Source: Anaerolineales bacterium (lineage in GTDB: Bacteria; Chloroflexota; Anaerolineae; Anaerolineales; Villigracilaceae). From it: 57,269 bases of DNA. The notes below the pieces were generated by a model. It made no database searches, was not told the origin of the DNA, and saw nothing but the letters and a program-made list of their open reading frames with translations. Positions 1 through 8,270 of the stretch are shown in pieces. Positions within the stretch are counted from its first letter, which is position 1. Every line of letters starts with the position of its first letter. A program made the translations under genes and the position numbers. The stretch lies in the NCBI GenBank assembly GCA_016789025.1, contig JAEURC010000048.1, positions 1-57,269 of the forward strand, written 5' to 3'.

Positions 1-804
1 AAACCATCCAAAGGACTCGCCGCATTGAATCTGCGCGACCTGTGGACGTACCGCGAGTTGATCTTTTTCATGGTTTGGCGCGATGTGAAAGTGAAATACA
101 AACAGACTCTGCTCGGCATGGCGTGGGCTGTCATTCAACCCGTGATGACGATGCTCGTGTTCACCTTCCTCTTCGACAAAGTGGCGAAACTTCCCACCGA
201 AGGGATTCCCTATCCCGTGTTTTCATTCACCGCGTTATTGCCATGGGGCTTGTTCGTCGTCGCGCTCAATCAGGGCAGTCGCTCGCTCGTGGCGCACAAC
301 AACATGGTCACGAAAATTTATTTCCCGCGCCTCATCCTGCCGATGTCGTCGGTCTTCGCGGGGCTGGTGGATTTCGCCATCGCCTTCGTCATTCTCATCG
401 CGCTGATGTTTTATTATCAAGTGACTCCCGCGTGGAATTTGCTCTGGACTCTTCCGCTCTTCCTCCTGCTTGCGCTCATCACCGCGTTAGGAGTCGCGCT
501 CTGGCTCTCAGCGGTCAACGTGAAATATCGGGATGTGAACCAAGCCCTCCCGTTTCTGACGCAGTTCTGGCTGTTTGCCACGCCTGTTGCCTACTCGGCG
601 TCTGTAGTTTCTGCGAAGTGGCAGATACTCTACTCGCTCAACCCGATGGCGGGCGTCGTCAACGGATTCCGCTGGGCGCTCCTCGGCGCAGGCAACGGAC
701 CTGACATCACCCTCTGGGTCTCCGCGACCATCTCGATCTTGATCTTCGTCTCAGGCTTGTTCTACTTCCGCAGCATGGAAAAAACTTTCGCCGACACCAT
801 CTAA
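1..804 (+). CDS. wzm: Polysaccharide ABC exporter permease (Wzm/TagG type), 5'-truncated by window
   Basis: This is the membrane subunit of an ABC-2 exporter that moves undecaprenyl-linked glycan across the cytoplasmic membrane. The protein shows the family's N-terminal cytoplasmic helix (LWTYRELIFFMVWRDVKVKY) followed by about six hydrophobic segments, and ends in the usual short basic/aromatic tail (FYFRSMEKTFADTI). A TTG lies at 25, but the frame is open to base 1 and encodes KPSKGLAAL, which resembles the family's N-terminus, so the true start is probably upstream of the window. The ATPase partner follows after a 78-bp repeat-rich gap. The assignment to the Wzm/TagG family is firm; the exported glycan is unknown. 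Confidence 0.93.
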   Translation, partial: KPSKGLAALNLRDLWTYRELIFFMVWRDVKVKYKQTLLGMAWAVIQPVMTMLVFTFLFDKVAKLPTEGIPYPVFSFTALLPWGLFVVALNQGSRSLVAHNNMVTKIYFPRLILPMSSVFAGLVDFAIAFVILIALMFYYQVTPAWNLLWTLPLFLLLALITALGVALWLSAVNVKYRDVNQALPFLTQFWLFATPVAYSASVVSAKWQILYSLNPMAGVVNGFRWALLGAGNGPDITLWVSATISILIFVSGLFYFRSMEKTFADTI

Positions 805-882
805 TCCTCCAATTCTCTAATTCTCAATCTCCAATCTCTAGTCTCCAGTCTCCAATTACCACTTACCAATTACTCCCTCCCC
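805..882. repeat. Pyrimidine-rich short-tandem spacer (CCAATT/CTCC words)
   Basis: The gap between the two exporter genes consists of repeated words such as TCTCCAATCTC and CCAATTACCACTTACCAATTAC. The reverse complement of the same vocabulary fills 29041-29096 (taattggtaaatggtaaatg, gattagagactggagactg), and pieces occur at 4870-4888 and inside a coding sequence near 16232-16256. It is a dispersed non-coding repeat module of unknown function. Confidence 0.7.
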
Positions 883-2172
883 ATGACCACAGCCATCTCA
901 GTAAAAAACCTCGGCAAAAAATACCAGATCGGCGCGGCAGAGACCAAGTTCCGCTATAACATGCTGCGCGACGTGCTGGTGGATACCATGTTCGCGCCTG
1001 TGCGTTTGGCGAAAGCGCTCGTCGGCAAGTCGGATCGCCGCGTCAACCAAAACTTTGTCTGGGCGTTGAAGGATGTGTCGTTCGACCTCGACGAGGGCAA
1101 AGTCCTTGGCATCGTTGGGCGAAACGGCGCGGGCAAAAGCACGCTGTTGAAGATCCTCTCGCGCGTCACCGAACCCACCGAAGGGACTGTCAGCGTGCGC
1201 GGGCGAGTCGGCTCGCTTCTCGAAGTGGGAACGGGTTTTCATCCCGAACTAACAGGACGCGAGAATATTTACATGAACGGCGCGATCCTCGGCATGAAGC
1301 GCAACGAGATTGATAGAAATTTCGACGCCATCGTGGACTTTTCCGAGGTGAATCAATTCATTGACACGCCCGTCAAACGATATTCATCGGGCATGTACTT
1401 GCGGCTGGCGTTTGCCGTCGCCGCGCATTTGGAACCTGACATTCTCGTCGTGGATGAAGTGCTTGCCGTTGGCGACGCGGAGTTTCAACGCAAGTGCATC
1501 GGCAAGATGAACGACGTGGCGCAACAGGGACGCACGGTGTTGTTTGTGAGTCACAATATGTCCGCGATTTTGCGATTGACTCAAGAAGCCATTGTTCTGA
1601 AAAAGGGACAACTCATCAAGCGCGCGCCGACTCCCGAAGCGGTTGACTTTTATCTCGCCTCGGGTCAGGCTGAATCAGGCGAGCGCGTTTGGGAGGCGGA
1701 CGAGATTCCAGCGGCGAGCGCGCCGTTTAGACCTGTGGCAATCAAAATCAAAGAAAGAAGCGGCGCGGTCGTGGACACCGTCCGATCTACCGAGCCAGTC
1801 GTCATCGAGTTCGAATATCAACTCGACGCGCCCGTCACGGGTTTGCGCGTGGGCATGTATCTCAACACAATGCGCGGCGAATATGTGTTCACCGCGTTCG
1901 ACACCGACGACGCGAAACAATACGAGCAGTTCGGCGCGCGCGCGGCGGGACGCTACGTGAGTCGCTGTGAGATCCCCGCCGATTTTTTCAACGAAGGTCG
2001 TTATTATCTCGGCGTCAACGCGAGTTCGTTCGGCGTCAAACGATATTTCATGGACGAGAACGCGATCTCGTTCAACGTGGATATTTCTGGCGCGCCTGGC
2101 ACGCAGTGGCCCGAAATGCGGCAAGGACCAATCCGTCCGCGTTTGAATTGGAAGATCGAGAAAATAGATTAA
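883..2172 (+). CDS. wzt: Polysaccharide ABC exporter ATPase with C-terminal glycan-binding domain (Wzt type)
   Basis: This is the cytoplasmic nucleotide-binding subunit that powers glycan export with the upstream permease. The Walker A motif is GRNGAGKST (residues 79-87, Lys85), the ABC signature is YSSGMYLRL, and Walker B is ILVVDEVLAVGD (Asp191, Glu192). These are followed by an H-loop (FVSHNM). From about residue 270 to 429 there is a second, beta-rich domain matching the Wzt C-terminal carbohydrate-binding domain. In well-studied O-antigen systems that domain recognises a capped glycan terminus. The two downstream methyltransferases could supply such a cap, but this is inference. Confidence 0.94.
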   Translation: MTTAISVKNLGKKYQIGAAETKFRYNMLRDVLVDTMFAPVRLAKALVGKSDRRVNQNFVWALKDVSFDLDEGKVLGIVGRNGAGKSTLLKILSRVTEPTEGTVSVRGRVGSLLEVGTGFHPELTGRENIYMNGAILGMKRNEIDRNFDAIVDFSEVNQFIDTPVKRYSSGMYLRLAFAVAAHLEPDILVVDEVLAVGDAEFQRKCIGKMNDVAQQGRTVLFVSHNMSAILRLTQEAIVLKKGQLIKRAPTPEAVDFYLASGQAESGERVWEADEIPAASAPFRPVAIKIKERSGAVVDTVRSTEPVVIEFEYQLDAPVTGLRVGMYLNTMRGEYVFTAFDTDDAKQYEQFGARAAGRYVSRCEIPADFFNEGRYYLGVNASSFGVKRYFMDENAISFNVDISGAPGTQWPEMRQGPIRPRLNWKIEKID

Positions 2173-2175
2173 AAA

Positions 2176-2257
2176 ATTAACCGCTAAGGCCGCAAAGAAC
2201 GCGAAGATTTTTAAAAGGTTTTCTTGGCGACCTTCGCGCGCTTCGCGGTTCAAAGAA
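2176..2257. repeat. Imperfect palindromic repeat of the 'aaccgc..aaag..gcgaag' type
   Basis: The sequence runs from ttaaccgctaaggccgcaaa to cttcgcgcgcttcgcggtt and folds back on itself. Close relatives lie at 10030-10113 and 19876-19948. An open frame through it would add 12 residues to the next gene, so its end helps set that gene's start at 2260. Confidence 0.75.
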
Positions 2258-2259
2258 TC

Positions 2260-3879
2260 ATGCTCAATAAAACCTCCCTCCGTAACTTTTTAGGCGAACT
2301 GCCTCTTGCCGCCGAACTCGATTACACACTTCGGCAAAAGAACCGCGCCCGCAAAGACCACTTCAATTTATCGCGCCTAAAAAAATCTCTCCCTCACGCC
2401 GTTGAATCCATTAAGCCGATCTTGCAAAACTCAATACGAAATACGCAGTACGAAGTAAAGAATGTTCTTCTCTTCGCCACCCTCCACTATTGGATCGAAC
2501 AAGCCGCGTACATCTCCCTCGCCCTCGCAGGGCTGGGACACAAAGTCACATTGATGACTCTCCCATATTCCGAATGGCACAAAGAGATGGACAAACTGAC
2601 TCAGAAACAACGCGGACTACACACACGCGATGCCCTCTTTCCACTTTCCACTTTCGTTGACCATATCTCGATGCTTGACCTTCGACCTTCAACCTTCGAC
2701 CTTCCCTCCGCCCTCCAATCCGACATCGCCGAAATCTCCCTCTGGGACGCGCAATACACCCTCATGCGCGAAGAAGTGGACATGTCGAACGCGAAAGACA
2801 AAGCGTTGTACGATCTACGCGTCAAGCGCAACACCTTCGCCGCCCTCGCCGCCCTCGAATGGATGCAAGCCAACAAACCTGATGTTGTTTTGATTCCGAA
2901 CGGACTCATCCTCGAAATGGGAATCGTCTTCCGCGTGGCGAAATATTTGAACATCCCCGCCGTTACGTTTGAATTCAACGACCAGCGCGAACAGATCTGG
3001 CTGGCGCAGAACACGTCCATCATGCGGCAGGACACGGATTATCTCGTCGAAGCGCGCTGCAAATTGCCGATGACCGACGAAATGTACGAGCGTCTCGCCG
3101 ACTTGGAGAATGCCCGTCGCGGAGCAAGAGTGTGGGGAAAATCGAAACGGCTGTGGCAATACGTCTCATCACAAGGCGCCGAAGAGACGCGTAAAGCCCT
3201 GGGCTTGGATGATCGTCCCGTAGTTTTGTTAGCCGCGAATGTTCTGGGCGACAGCCTCACGCTGGGGCGAAACATCTTCGCCGAATCCATGAGCGAGTGG
3301 ATCACCAAGACCGTCCAATATTTTGCGAAACGGACGGATGTGCAACTCGTGGTGCGAGTCCATCCTGGCGAGAAAATTGTCCCGCAGGCGAAATCCATGG
3401 CGACCGTCGTGCGCGAAGCGTTGCCCGAATTGCCGAGTCACATCCACGTGATCGGCGCGTTGGATAATATCAACACGTATGACCTGATCGAGATCGCAGG
3501 TCTGGGATTGGCGTACACAACCACCGTCGGCGTCGAGACCGCGATGAACGGCATCCCCGTCATCTCGTGCGGCGAGACGCATTATCGCGGGCGCGGCTTC
3601 ACGCTGGACGTGAACACATGGGATGAATATTTTTCCACGCTGGAAAGAACTTTATCGAATGTATCCGCCCATCGCCTGACCGACGAACAAACCGCGAAAG
3701 CATGGAATTACGCCTATCGCTTTTTCTTCGAGTACCCGCGTCCGTTCCCATGGCGTCTGATGAATTTTTGGGACGATCTTGAAGTGTGGTCGCTTGAAAA
3801 AGTGTTGAGCGATGAAGGCATGAGTCATTTTGAAGATACGTTTAGGTTTCTCGTTGGAGAACCGTTTACGTGGAAATGA
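2260..3879 (+). CDS. Capsule/surface carbohydrate biosynthesis protein (GT-B-like)
   Basis: The protein has 540 residues and resembles capsule polysaccharide transferases. It has an N-terminal Rossmann-like half (VLLFATLHYWIEQAAYISLA, then GLGHKVTLM), and a C-terminal half with VVRVHPGE and YTTTVGVETAMNGIPVISCG, the glycine/proline-rich nucleotide-sugar site of GT-B capsule enzymes. It probably acts in the cytoplasm on a lipid-linked glycan. I chose ATG 2260 because the twelve codons before it are palindromic repeat. Two low-complexity stretches (about 2430-2458 and 2640-2705) look like the dispersed repeat words seen between genes and may be late insertions. The sugar donor is unknown. Confidence 0.75.
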   Translation: MLNKTSLRNFLGELPLAAELDYTLRQKNRARKDHFNLSRLKKSLPHAVESIKPILQNSIRNTQYEVKNVLLFATLHYWIEQAAYISLALAGLGHKVTLMTLPYSEWHKEMDKLTQKQRGLHTRDALFPLSTFVDHISMLDLRPSTFDLPSALQSDIAEISLWDAQYTLMREEVDMSNAKDKALYDLRVKRNTFAALAALEWMQANKPDVVLIPNGLILEMGIVFRVAKYLNIPAVTFEFNDQREQIWLAQNTSIMRQDTDYLVEARCKLPMTDEMYERLADLENARRGARVWGKSKRLWQYVSSQGAEETRKALGLDDRPVVLLAANVLGDSLTLGRNIFAESMSEWITKTVQYFAKRTDVQLVVRVHPGEKIVPQAKSMATVVREALPELPSHIHVIGALDNINTYDLIEIAGLGLAYTTTVGVETAMNGIPVISCGETHYRGRGFTLDVNTWDEYFSTLERTLSNVSAHRLTDEQTAKAWNYAYRFFFEYPRPFPWRLMNFWDDLEVWSLEKVLSDEGMSHFEDTFRFLVGEPFTWK

Positions 3880-3885
3880 ATACAC

Positions 3886-4034
3886 GGTGGTCGAGTAGTC
3901 CTGAGCGAAGCGTAGCGGAGACGAAGGACGTATCGAGACCACAGGTACGCGACCATACTTTTGGAACAAAAATTGTTTTACGGCGTGGTGGTCTCGATAC
4001 GCCCTCACTATCGTTCGGGCTACTCGACCACCGA
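3886..4034. repeat. Inverted-repeat module 'ggtggtcgagtag...ctactcgaccacc'
   Basis: The two arms, cggtggtcgagtagtcctga on the left and gggctactcgaccaccg on the right, are inverted copies. Inner copies of cgtatcgagaccac and gtggtctcgatacg also pair. A diverged sister lies at 5698-5848. It could fold as a long hairpin in the transcript between the two genes. Confidence 0.8.
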
Positions 4035-4048
4035 TGAAATAATCAAAC

Positions 4049-4870
4049 ATGACAAACGAAACCAAACAAAAAGTCCGCGAATTTTATGATGAGATCGGCT
4101 GGCAGCAGGAAGACGACGGGAATTATCAAAACGCCCGTTATGAAGACCTGCGTCCTGTCTCGCGCGAATACATCCACAAAACGCGCCTGCGCGTGATGAA
4201 CGGATTGATCCCCACAGGCAACCTCCTGCTCGATGCTGGCTCTGGTCCTGTGCAGTATGAAGAATACAAAGTCTACTCGCAGGGATATCAAAAGCGCGTG
4301 TGCTTGGATATTTCCATTCAAGCGTTACGCGAAGCGCGGACTCGCATCGGCGATCACGGTTTATTCGTCGTCGGCGATCTCGCCAACCTCCCGTTCAAAG
4401 CCGATACATTCGATGGCGCGGTTTCGATGCACGCGATTCATCATCTCGCGCTGACAGAACATCCGCGCGCGTATGCGGAAATTCATCGCGTGCTTGCCAA
4501 CGGACGAAGCGCGGGGATCGTCAATGGCTGGCATGATCCGTTACTCAGCCGCCTCGCCGAACCGTTGATCGGTCTCATGCGTAAACTATCGGGTCGTTCG
4601 GCGAAAAAGAAAAAAGAATGGCTCAACGAAGAAGACCCCGCAGGGACGTTCGTGCAAAAGATGACACCCGCGTGGCTCAAGCGCGAGATCGGTTCGAAGA
4701 TGACAATCGAAATCAAACCATGGCGCAGTTTGAGCACGCGCATCTTGCGCTGGTTCGTTCGTCCGTTTGGCGGGCGCGCGTTTTTGCGGTTCGTGTTTTG
4801 GCTCGAAGGCGTGTTTCCAAAATTCTTCGCCGAGAACGGGCAGTATCCGTTGATCGTGATAAAGAAATAG
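4049..4870 (+). CDS. SAM-dependent methyltransferase (class I), glycan island
   Basis: The protein has 273 residues and a class I methyltransferase fold. Motif I is LLDAGSGPVQYEEY, the acidic end of strand 2 is VCLDIS, and the post-III region is FDGAVSMHAIHHL, typical of Methyltransf_11. The C-terminal 100 residues are basic and aromatic (KKKKEWLNEEDP, ILRWFVRPFGGRAF) and may hold the membrane or bind substrate. It lies between the exporter/transferase genes and a second methyltransferase, so sugar or lipid-linked glycan methylation is the likely role. The substrate cannot be read from the sequence. Confidence 0.8.
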   Translation: MTNETKQKVREFYDEIGWQQEDDGNYQNARYEDLRPVSREYIHKTRLRVMNGLIPTGNLLLDAGSGPVQYEEYKVYSQGYQKRVCLDISIQALREARTRIGDHGLFVVGDLANLPFKADTFDGAVSMHAIHHLALTEHPRAYAEIHRVLANGRSAGIVNGWHDPLLSRLAEPLIGLMRKLSGRSAKKKKEWLNEEDPAGTFVQKMTPAWLKREIGSKMTIEIKPWRSLSTRILRWFVRPFGGRAFLRFVFWLEGVFPKFFAENGQYPLIVIKK

Positions 4871-4889
4871 AGACTGGAGACTAAAGACT

Positions 4890-5690
4890 TTGTCCAAGTT
4901 CACCGATCAGCAATATCTCAAGACCGATCAATACAAAGACTCGTCGAACCTCGACGCGCGCGTAGCGATTCATCAGCGCTTCAGCGCGAATCCGTATGGC
5001 TGGATGAATTGGGTCTTCGACCATCTGTTGAAACTGCCAACCAACACAAAGATACTGGAGTTGGGAAGCGGTCCTGGATATTTATGGAAGGAGAACATTG
5101 ACCGTATCCCTTCCACTTGGACTATCACCCTCTCCGACCTTTCCGCAGGGATGCTTGATTCGGCGTGGCGAAACTTGGTCGTCACTGGGAGAGCCTTCCA
5201 GTTCAAGGAGATCGACGCGCAGGCAATTCCATTCGGGGACGAAACATTCGACGCGGTCATCGCCAATCACATGCTGTATCATGTCCCTGATAGACCGAAG
5301 GCGATTGGCGAAATAAAAAGAGTTTTGAAAACGGACGGTCATTTCTTTGCGACGACTGTCGGCGAACAACACATGCAGGAAATCACTGGCTGGTTGGAGG
5401 AAATCAGTAACGGGAATTATGTCAGCAAGGCGACGGTATCCTTTACACTGGAGAACGGATTGGCGCAATTGCAATCCGCTTTCTCGCAAGTGACCGTTTC
5501 CCGTTACGAAGACAGTTTGCGCGTCACTGAATTAGAACCGCTGGTTGCTTATCTGCGTTCGATGACTGCCCTCTCTGACCTTCAGGAAGATAAATTGGAA
5601 CAGCTAAAGCGAGAATTGCAGATTAAATTTCAACAGCAAGGCGAAATCTTTATCACAAAAGATTCTGGTTTGTTTGAAGCGATAAAGTAA
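4890..5690 (+). CDS. SAM-dependent methyltransferase (class I), second copy
   Basis: The protein has 266 residues. Motif I is ILELGSGPGYLW, motif II region ITLSDLS, and post-motif FDAVIANHMLYHVPDR, a Methyltransf_11/25 pattern. It starts at TTG 4890, which is 20 bp after the previous stop, and a run of gagactggagactaaag precedes it. No better in-frame ATG exists before the conserved N-terminus, so TTG is used. It is not a close duplicate of the methyltransferase before it. The role in glycan decoration is inferred from location only. Confidence 0.8.
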   Translation: MSKFTDQQYLKTDQYKDSSNLDARVAIHQRFSANPYGWMNWVFDHLLKLPTNTKILELGSGPGYLWKENIDRIPSTWTITLSDLSAGMLDSAWRNLVVTGRAFQFKEIDAQAIPFGDETFDAVIANHMLYHVPDRPKAIGEIKRVLKTDGHFFATTVGEQHMQEITGWLEEISNGNYVSKATVSFTLENGLAQLQSAFSQVTVSRYEDSLRVTELEPLVAYLRSMTALSDLQEDKLEQLKRELQIKFQQQGEIFITKDSGLFEAIK

Positions 5691-5697
5691 CAAATGT

Positions 5698-5848
5698 GCA
5701 TCGGTGGTTGAGTAGTCCCGCGATGCCCGTCGCGGGACGTATCGAAACCACCAGTGACAAGTGAACACGAAATTAAAAATATGAATGAAATCAAGATGTG
5801 TGGTCTCGATACGTGGCGCGAAAACCATGCGCCATTACTCGACCACCG
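5698..5848. repeat. Second copy of the 'ggtggt(c/t)gagtag' inverted-repeat module
   Basis: The arms ggtggttgagtagtcccg and ttactcgaccaccgtatg pair, and an inner perfect hairpin, gtcccgcgatgcccgtcgcgggac, sits in the left arm. It ends about 17 bp before the dehydratase start. It is the diverged sister of 3886-4034. Confidence 0.8.
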
Positions 5849-5865
5849 TATGAAACGGAGATTCT

Positions 5866-6876
5866 ATGGACTGGAAAAATCAAGTCATACTCATCACAGG
5901 CGGGACGGGTTCCTTCGGCAAGAAGTTCACGCAAACACTTCTCGCCGAAAAACAGCCGAAGAAGATCATCATCTTCAGCCGCGACGAGTTGAAACAGCAC
6001 GAAATGCAAGTGGGCGGATTCAACCATCCGTCACTGCGTTACTTCATCGGCGACATCCGCGACCGCGAGCGACTCGTCCGCGCGATGCACGGCGTGGATA
6101 TTGTCGTCCATGCGGCGGCGTTGAAGCAAGTGCCAGCGTGCGAGTACAACCCGATGGAAGCCATCAAGACCAACATTATGGGCACGGCGAACGTGGTCGA
6201 AGCCGCGTTGGATGCGGGCGTGAAGAAAGTGATGACCATCAGCACGGACAAAGCCGTCAGCCCCGCGAATTTATACGGCGCGACAAAACTCGCCGCGGAG
6301 AAATTGACCGTTCAAAGCAACGCCTACGCGGCAGGGACAGCGACCCGCTATTCGTGCGTCCGATACGGGAACGTTGTCGGCTCGCGTGGATCGGTCGTGC
6401 CGTTGTTTCTCAAACAGCGCGAGAGCGGAGCGGTCACCATCACGGACGAACGCATGACGCGCTTCTGGCTGTCGCTCGATCAGGGAGTCAAGTTCGTTAT
6501 TGACTGCATCGAACAAATGGAAGGCGGCGAAGTGTTCGTGCCGAAGATTCCCAGCACGAAAGTCGTTGACCTTGCCAAAGCCATCGTGCCGAATGCAAGA
6601 ATCAACATCATCGGCATCCGCCCTGGCGAGAAACTGCATGAAGATTTGATCTCGGACGACGAAGCCCGCCACTCCGTTGAACTCGATTCGATGTACGTCA
6701 TCCAGCCCGCCGAAGCGACGTGGTTCGGTTACTCGTGGAAAGACAAAGGCAAGCCGCTCCCCGATGGATTCACCTACACCAGCGACAACAACTCCGAATG
6801 GCTCGATATTGATGGCATCAAAAAATTCGTCGCGCCGTTTGAGGAACTTTTCAAACAAGGAAAGCTCGAGGGATGA
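5866..6876 (+). CDS. pseB: UDP-GlcNAc 4,6-dehydratase-like (PseB/FlaA1 short form)
   Basis: This is a soluble extended SDR of 336 residues, the usual PseB length. It has the NAD-binding motif TGGTGSFG (11-18), a DKAVSPANLYGATK active-site segment (Asp128, Lys129, Tyr137, Lys141) and a C-terminal RPGEKLHEDLI motif typical of the FlaA1/PseB/CapD group. Family members remove water from UDP-GlcNAc to give a 4-keto-6-deoxy sugar, the first step to pseudaminic-acid-type sugars or to deoxy-amino sugars. A NeuB-like synthase and an SpsF-like protein are 2-8 kb downstream. Whether it inverts C5 cannot be decided here. Confidence 0.87.
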   Translation: MDWKNQVILITGGTGSFGKKFTQTLLAEKQPKKIIIFSRDELKQHEMQVGGFNHPSLRYFIGDIRDRERLVRAMHGVDIVVHAAALKQVPACEYNPMEAIKTNIMGTANVVEAALDAGVKKVMTISTDKAVSPANLYGATKLAAEKLTVQSNAYAAGTATRYSCVRYGNVVGSRGSVVPLFLKQRESGAVTITDERMTRFWLSLDQGVKFVIDCIEQMEGGEVFVPKIPSTKVVDLAKAIVPNARINIIGIRPGEKLHEDLISDDEARHSVELDSMYVIQPAEATWFGYSWKDKGKPLPDGFTYTSDNNSEWLDIDGIKKFVAPFEELFKQGKLEG

Positions 6877-6957
6877 TGTCATGCTGAGCGGAGCGAAGCA
6901 TCTCTACCACGCCCTCAGAGACCCTTCGGTCGCTAGCGCTCCCTCAGGGTGACATGC
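6877..6957. repeat. Dispersed module 'gtcatgctgagcg...tcagggtgacatg'
   Basis: An imperfect palindrome with gtcatgctgagcggagcgaa on the left, cagagacccttcggtcgct in the middle and ctcagggtgacatg on the right. Related copies occur at 8820-8926, 42533-42626 and 52311-52396, each in an intergenic gap. Confidence 0.85.
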
Positions 6958-6968
6958 GAAGTGAACAC

Positions 6969-7895
6969 ATGAGACTCTTGATTACTGGCGCAAGCGGTTT
7001 ATTAGGCATCAACCTCGCGTTGGAAGCGAAGCGCGAGCATGATGTCATTGGCGTGGACAGGGACAAATTGAAGTCCGCTCCGTTTCGCGTGTTGCATGCG
7101 AATTTGCTCAGGTCGGGGAGCGTCAACGCGATCCTCGATTCGACGAGACCCGCGTGGCTCATCAACTGTGCGGCGTTGGCGAATTTGGAAGAGTGCGAGA
7201 AACGTCCCGATGATGCGAGAATCTTGAACGCGGAGGTCCCAGCCGAAATGGCGGAAGCCTGCGCGAAGCGAAACATAAAATTCGTGCATCTCTCGACTGA
7301 TGCAGTCTTCGACGGCACAAAAGAAGGCGCGTACACCGAGGCTGACGAGCCGAATCCGCAGGGCGTCTATTCGCAGACCAAACTCGATGGCGAGCGAGCC
7401 GTTCTGCAAGTCAATCCGCAAGCCATCGTTGCGCGAGTCAACTTCTACGGTTGGTCGTTGGGCGGGCGCAGAAGCCTTGGCGAGTTCTTCGTCAACAATT
7501 TGAGCGAGGGCAAAAACGTCAACGGGTTTACGGATGTCATCTTCTGCCCGATGTGGGTCAATCACCTTGCGCAAACGCTCATCGCCATGCTCGAAAAAGA
7601 TCTGCACGGCTTGTATCACGTCGTTGGCGCGCAGGCGATGAACAAGTATCAGTTCGGCGTGGAGGTGGCGAGAAAGTTCGGGCTGAGAGAAAGCCTGATC
7701 GAGCCGCAATCAGTTGAAAGGTCGGGTTTGACCGCCAAACGTTCCCACAATTTATGGCTGTCTATCCACAAGTTATCCACCGATTTGGGCGGCGAAATCC
7801 CCTCGTTCTCCACTGGTTTGGACGGTTTCTATACACAGTTCCAGCAGGGTTATCCACAGAAAATCAGGGGTTATCAACAGGTGGGGCAAAATTAA
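6969..7895 (+). CDS. dTDP-4-dehydrorhamnose reductase-like SDR (RmlD family)
   Basis: The start is ATG 6969 (MRLLITGASGLLG), giving the GxxGxxG dinucleotide motif at the N-terminus. STDAVFDGTKEGAYTEAD and VYSQTKLDGERAV supply the RmlD-type Ser/Asp and Tyr-x3-Lys active site. RmlD enzymes reduce a 4-keto sugar, which fits directly after the 4,6-dehydratase. The last 45 codons (from about 7761) do not look like family sequence: they read through a cluster of DnaA-box-like nonamers, and the stop codon lies inside the palindrome at 7885-7902, so the C-terminus may be a repeat-derived extension. Confidence 0.82.
   Translation: MRLLITGASGLLGINLALEAKREHDVIGVDRDKLKSAPFRVLHANLLRSGSVNAILDSTRPAWLINCAALANLEECEKRPDDARILNAEVPAEMAEACAKRNIKFVHLSTDAVFDGTKEGAYTEADEPNPQGVYSQTKLDGERAVLQVNPQAIVARVNFYGWSLGGRRSLGEFFVNNLSEGKNVNGFTDVIFCPMWVNHLAQTLIAMLEKDLHGLYHVVGAQAMNKYQFGVEVARKFGLRESLIEPQSVERSGLTAKRSHNLWLSIHKLSTDLGGEIPSFSTGLDGFYTQFQQGYPQKIRGYQQVGQN
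7762..7879 (+). other. Cluster of DnaA-box-like nonamers inside a CDS 3' end
   Basis: Four nonamers near the consensus TTATNCACA lie on the same strand: CTATCCACA (7762), TTATCCACC (7773), TTATCCACA (7850, perfect) and TTATCAACA (7871). They are within 118 bp at the end of the reductase gene. No dnaA, dnaN or AT-rich unwinding region is nearby, so this is not called an origin. Confidence 0.35.
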
Positions 7896-7902
7896 TTTTG
7901 CC
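7885..7902. repeat. Perfect 18-bp palindrome GGCAAAATTAATTTTGCC
   Basis: The reductase stop codon TAA (7893-7895) lies in its centre. Similar short self-complementary modules occur at 13669-13691 (aggacaaattgccaatttgtc) and near 44536-44554 (ggcaagataaatcttgcc). Confidence 0.8.
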
Positions 7903-7916
7903 GTACGAGGAGACAC

Positions 7917-8267
7917 ATGAAAAACCTGCTCAAACTCGAAGAACTCTTTTTGTTCGGACTCGCCCTTCTTCTTTTTTCAAAATTGGATTACGGATGGGGA
8001 TGGTACGCGTTGTGGTTTTTCGCGCCCGATCTGAGTATGATCGGCTATCTGGCAAACCCCCGCTTCGGCGCTTGGACGTATAACCTGATTCACCATCGTG
8101 GGCTTTCGGTTGCCCTTTATGCCTTGGGTGCCCTAGCCTCCATCCCGTGGATAATGTTCGCAGGGACGATCCTTTTCGGTCACTCCAGTTTTGACCGCAT
8201 CCTCGGCTACGGCTTGAAGCACGAAGACGCGTTCCAGAATACGCATTTGGGGAGGATTGGGAGATAG
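7917..8267 (+). CDS. Small membrane protein, DUF4260 family
   Basis: The protein has 116 residues with about four hydrophobic segments and the DUF4260 pattern: LEELFLFGLALLLFSKLDYG at the N-terminus, then WFFAPDLSMIGYLANPRFGAWTYNL..H, and a C-terminal GLKHEDAFQNTHLGRIG. A purine-rich ribosome site (acgaggag) precedes ATG 7917. The function of the family is unknown to me. It ends 3 bp before the NUDIX gene, so the two are probably co-transcribed, and the pair interrupts the sugar-biosynthesis order. Confidence 0.82.
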   Translation: MKNLLKLEELFLFGLALLLFSKLDYGWGWYALWFFAPDLSMIGYLANPRFGAWTYNLIHHRGLSVALYALGALASIPWIMFAGTILFGHSSFDRILGYGLKHEDAFQNTHLGRIGR

Positions 8268-8270
8268 AGT

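Noticed and set aside
235..2253. Long antisense frames opposite the exporter genes
   Set aside because: They are a result of GC-rich third codon positions on the coding strand; no family features are seen.
3886..5848. Insertion sequence or transposon around the two methyltransferase genes
   Set aside because: The flanking modules are related inverted repeats, but no transposase or clear target duplication is present and both genes fit the island's function.
7762..7902. Replication origin
   Set aside because: There are DnaA-box-like sites, but no dnaA/dnaN, AT-rich unwinding region or strand-composition change was recognised nearby.
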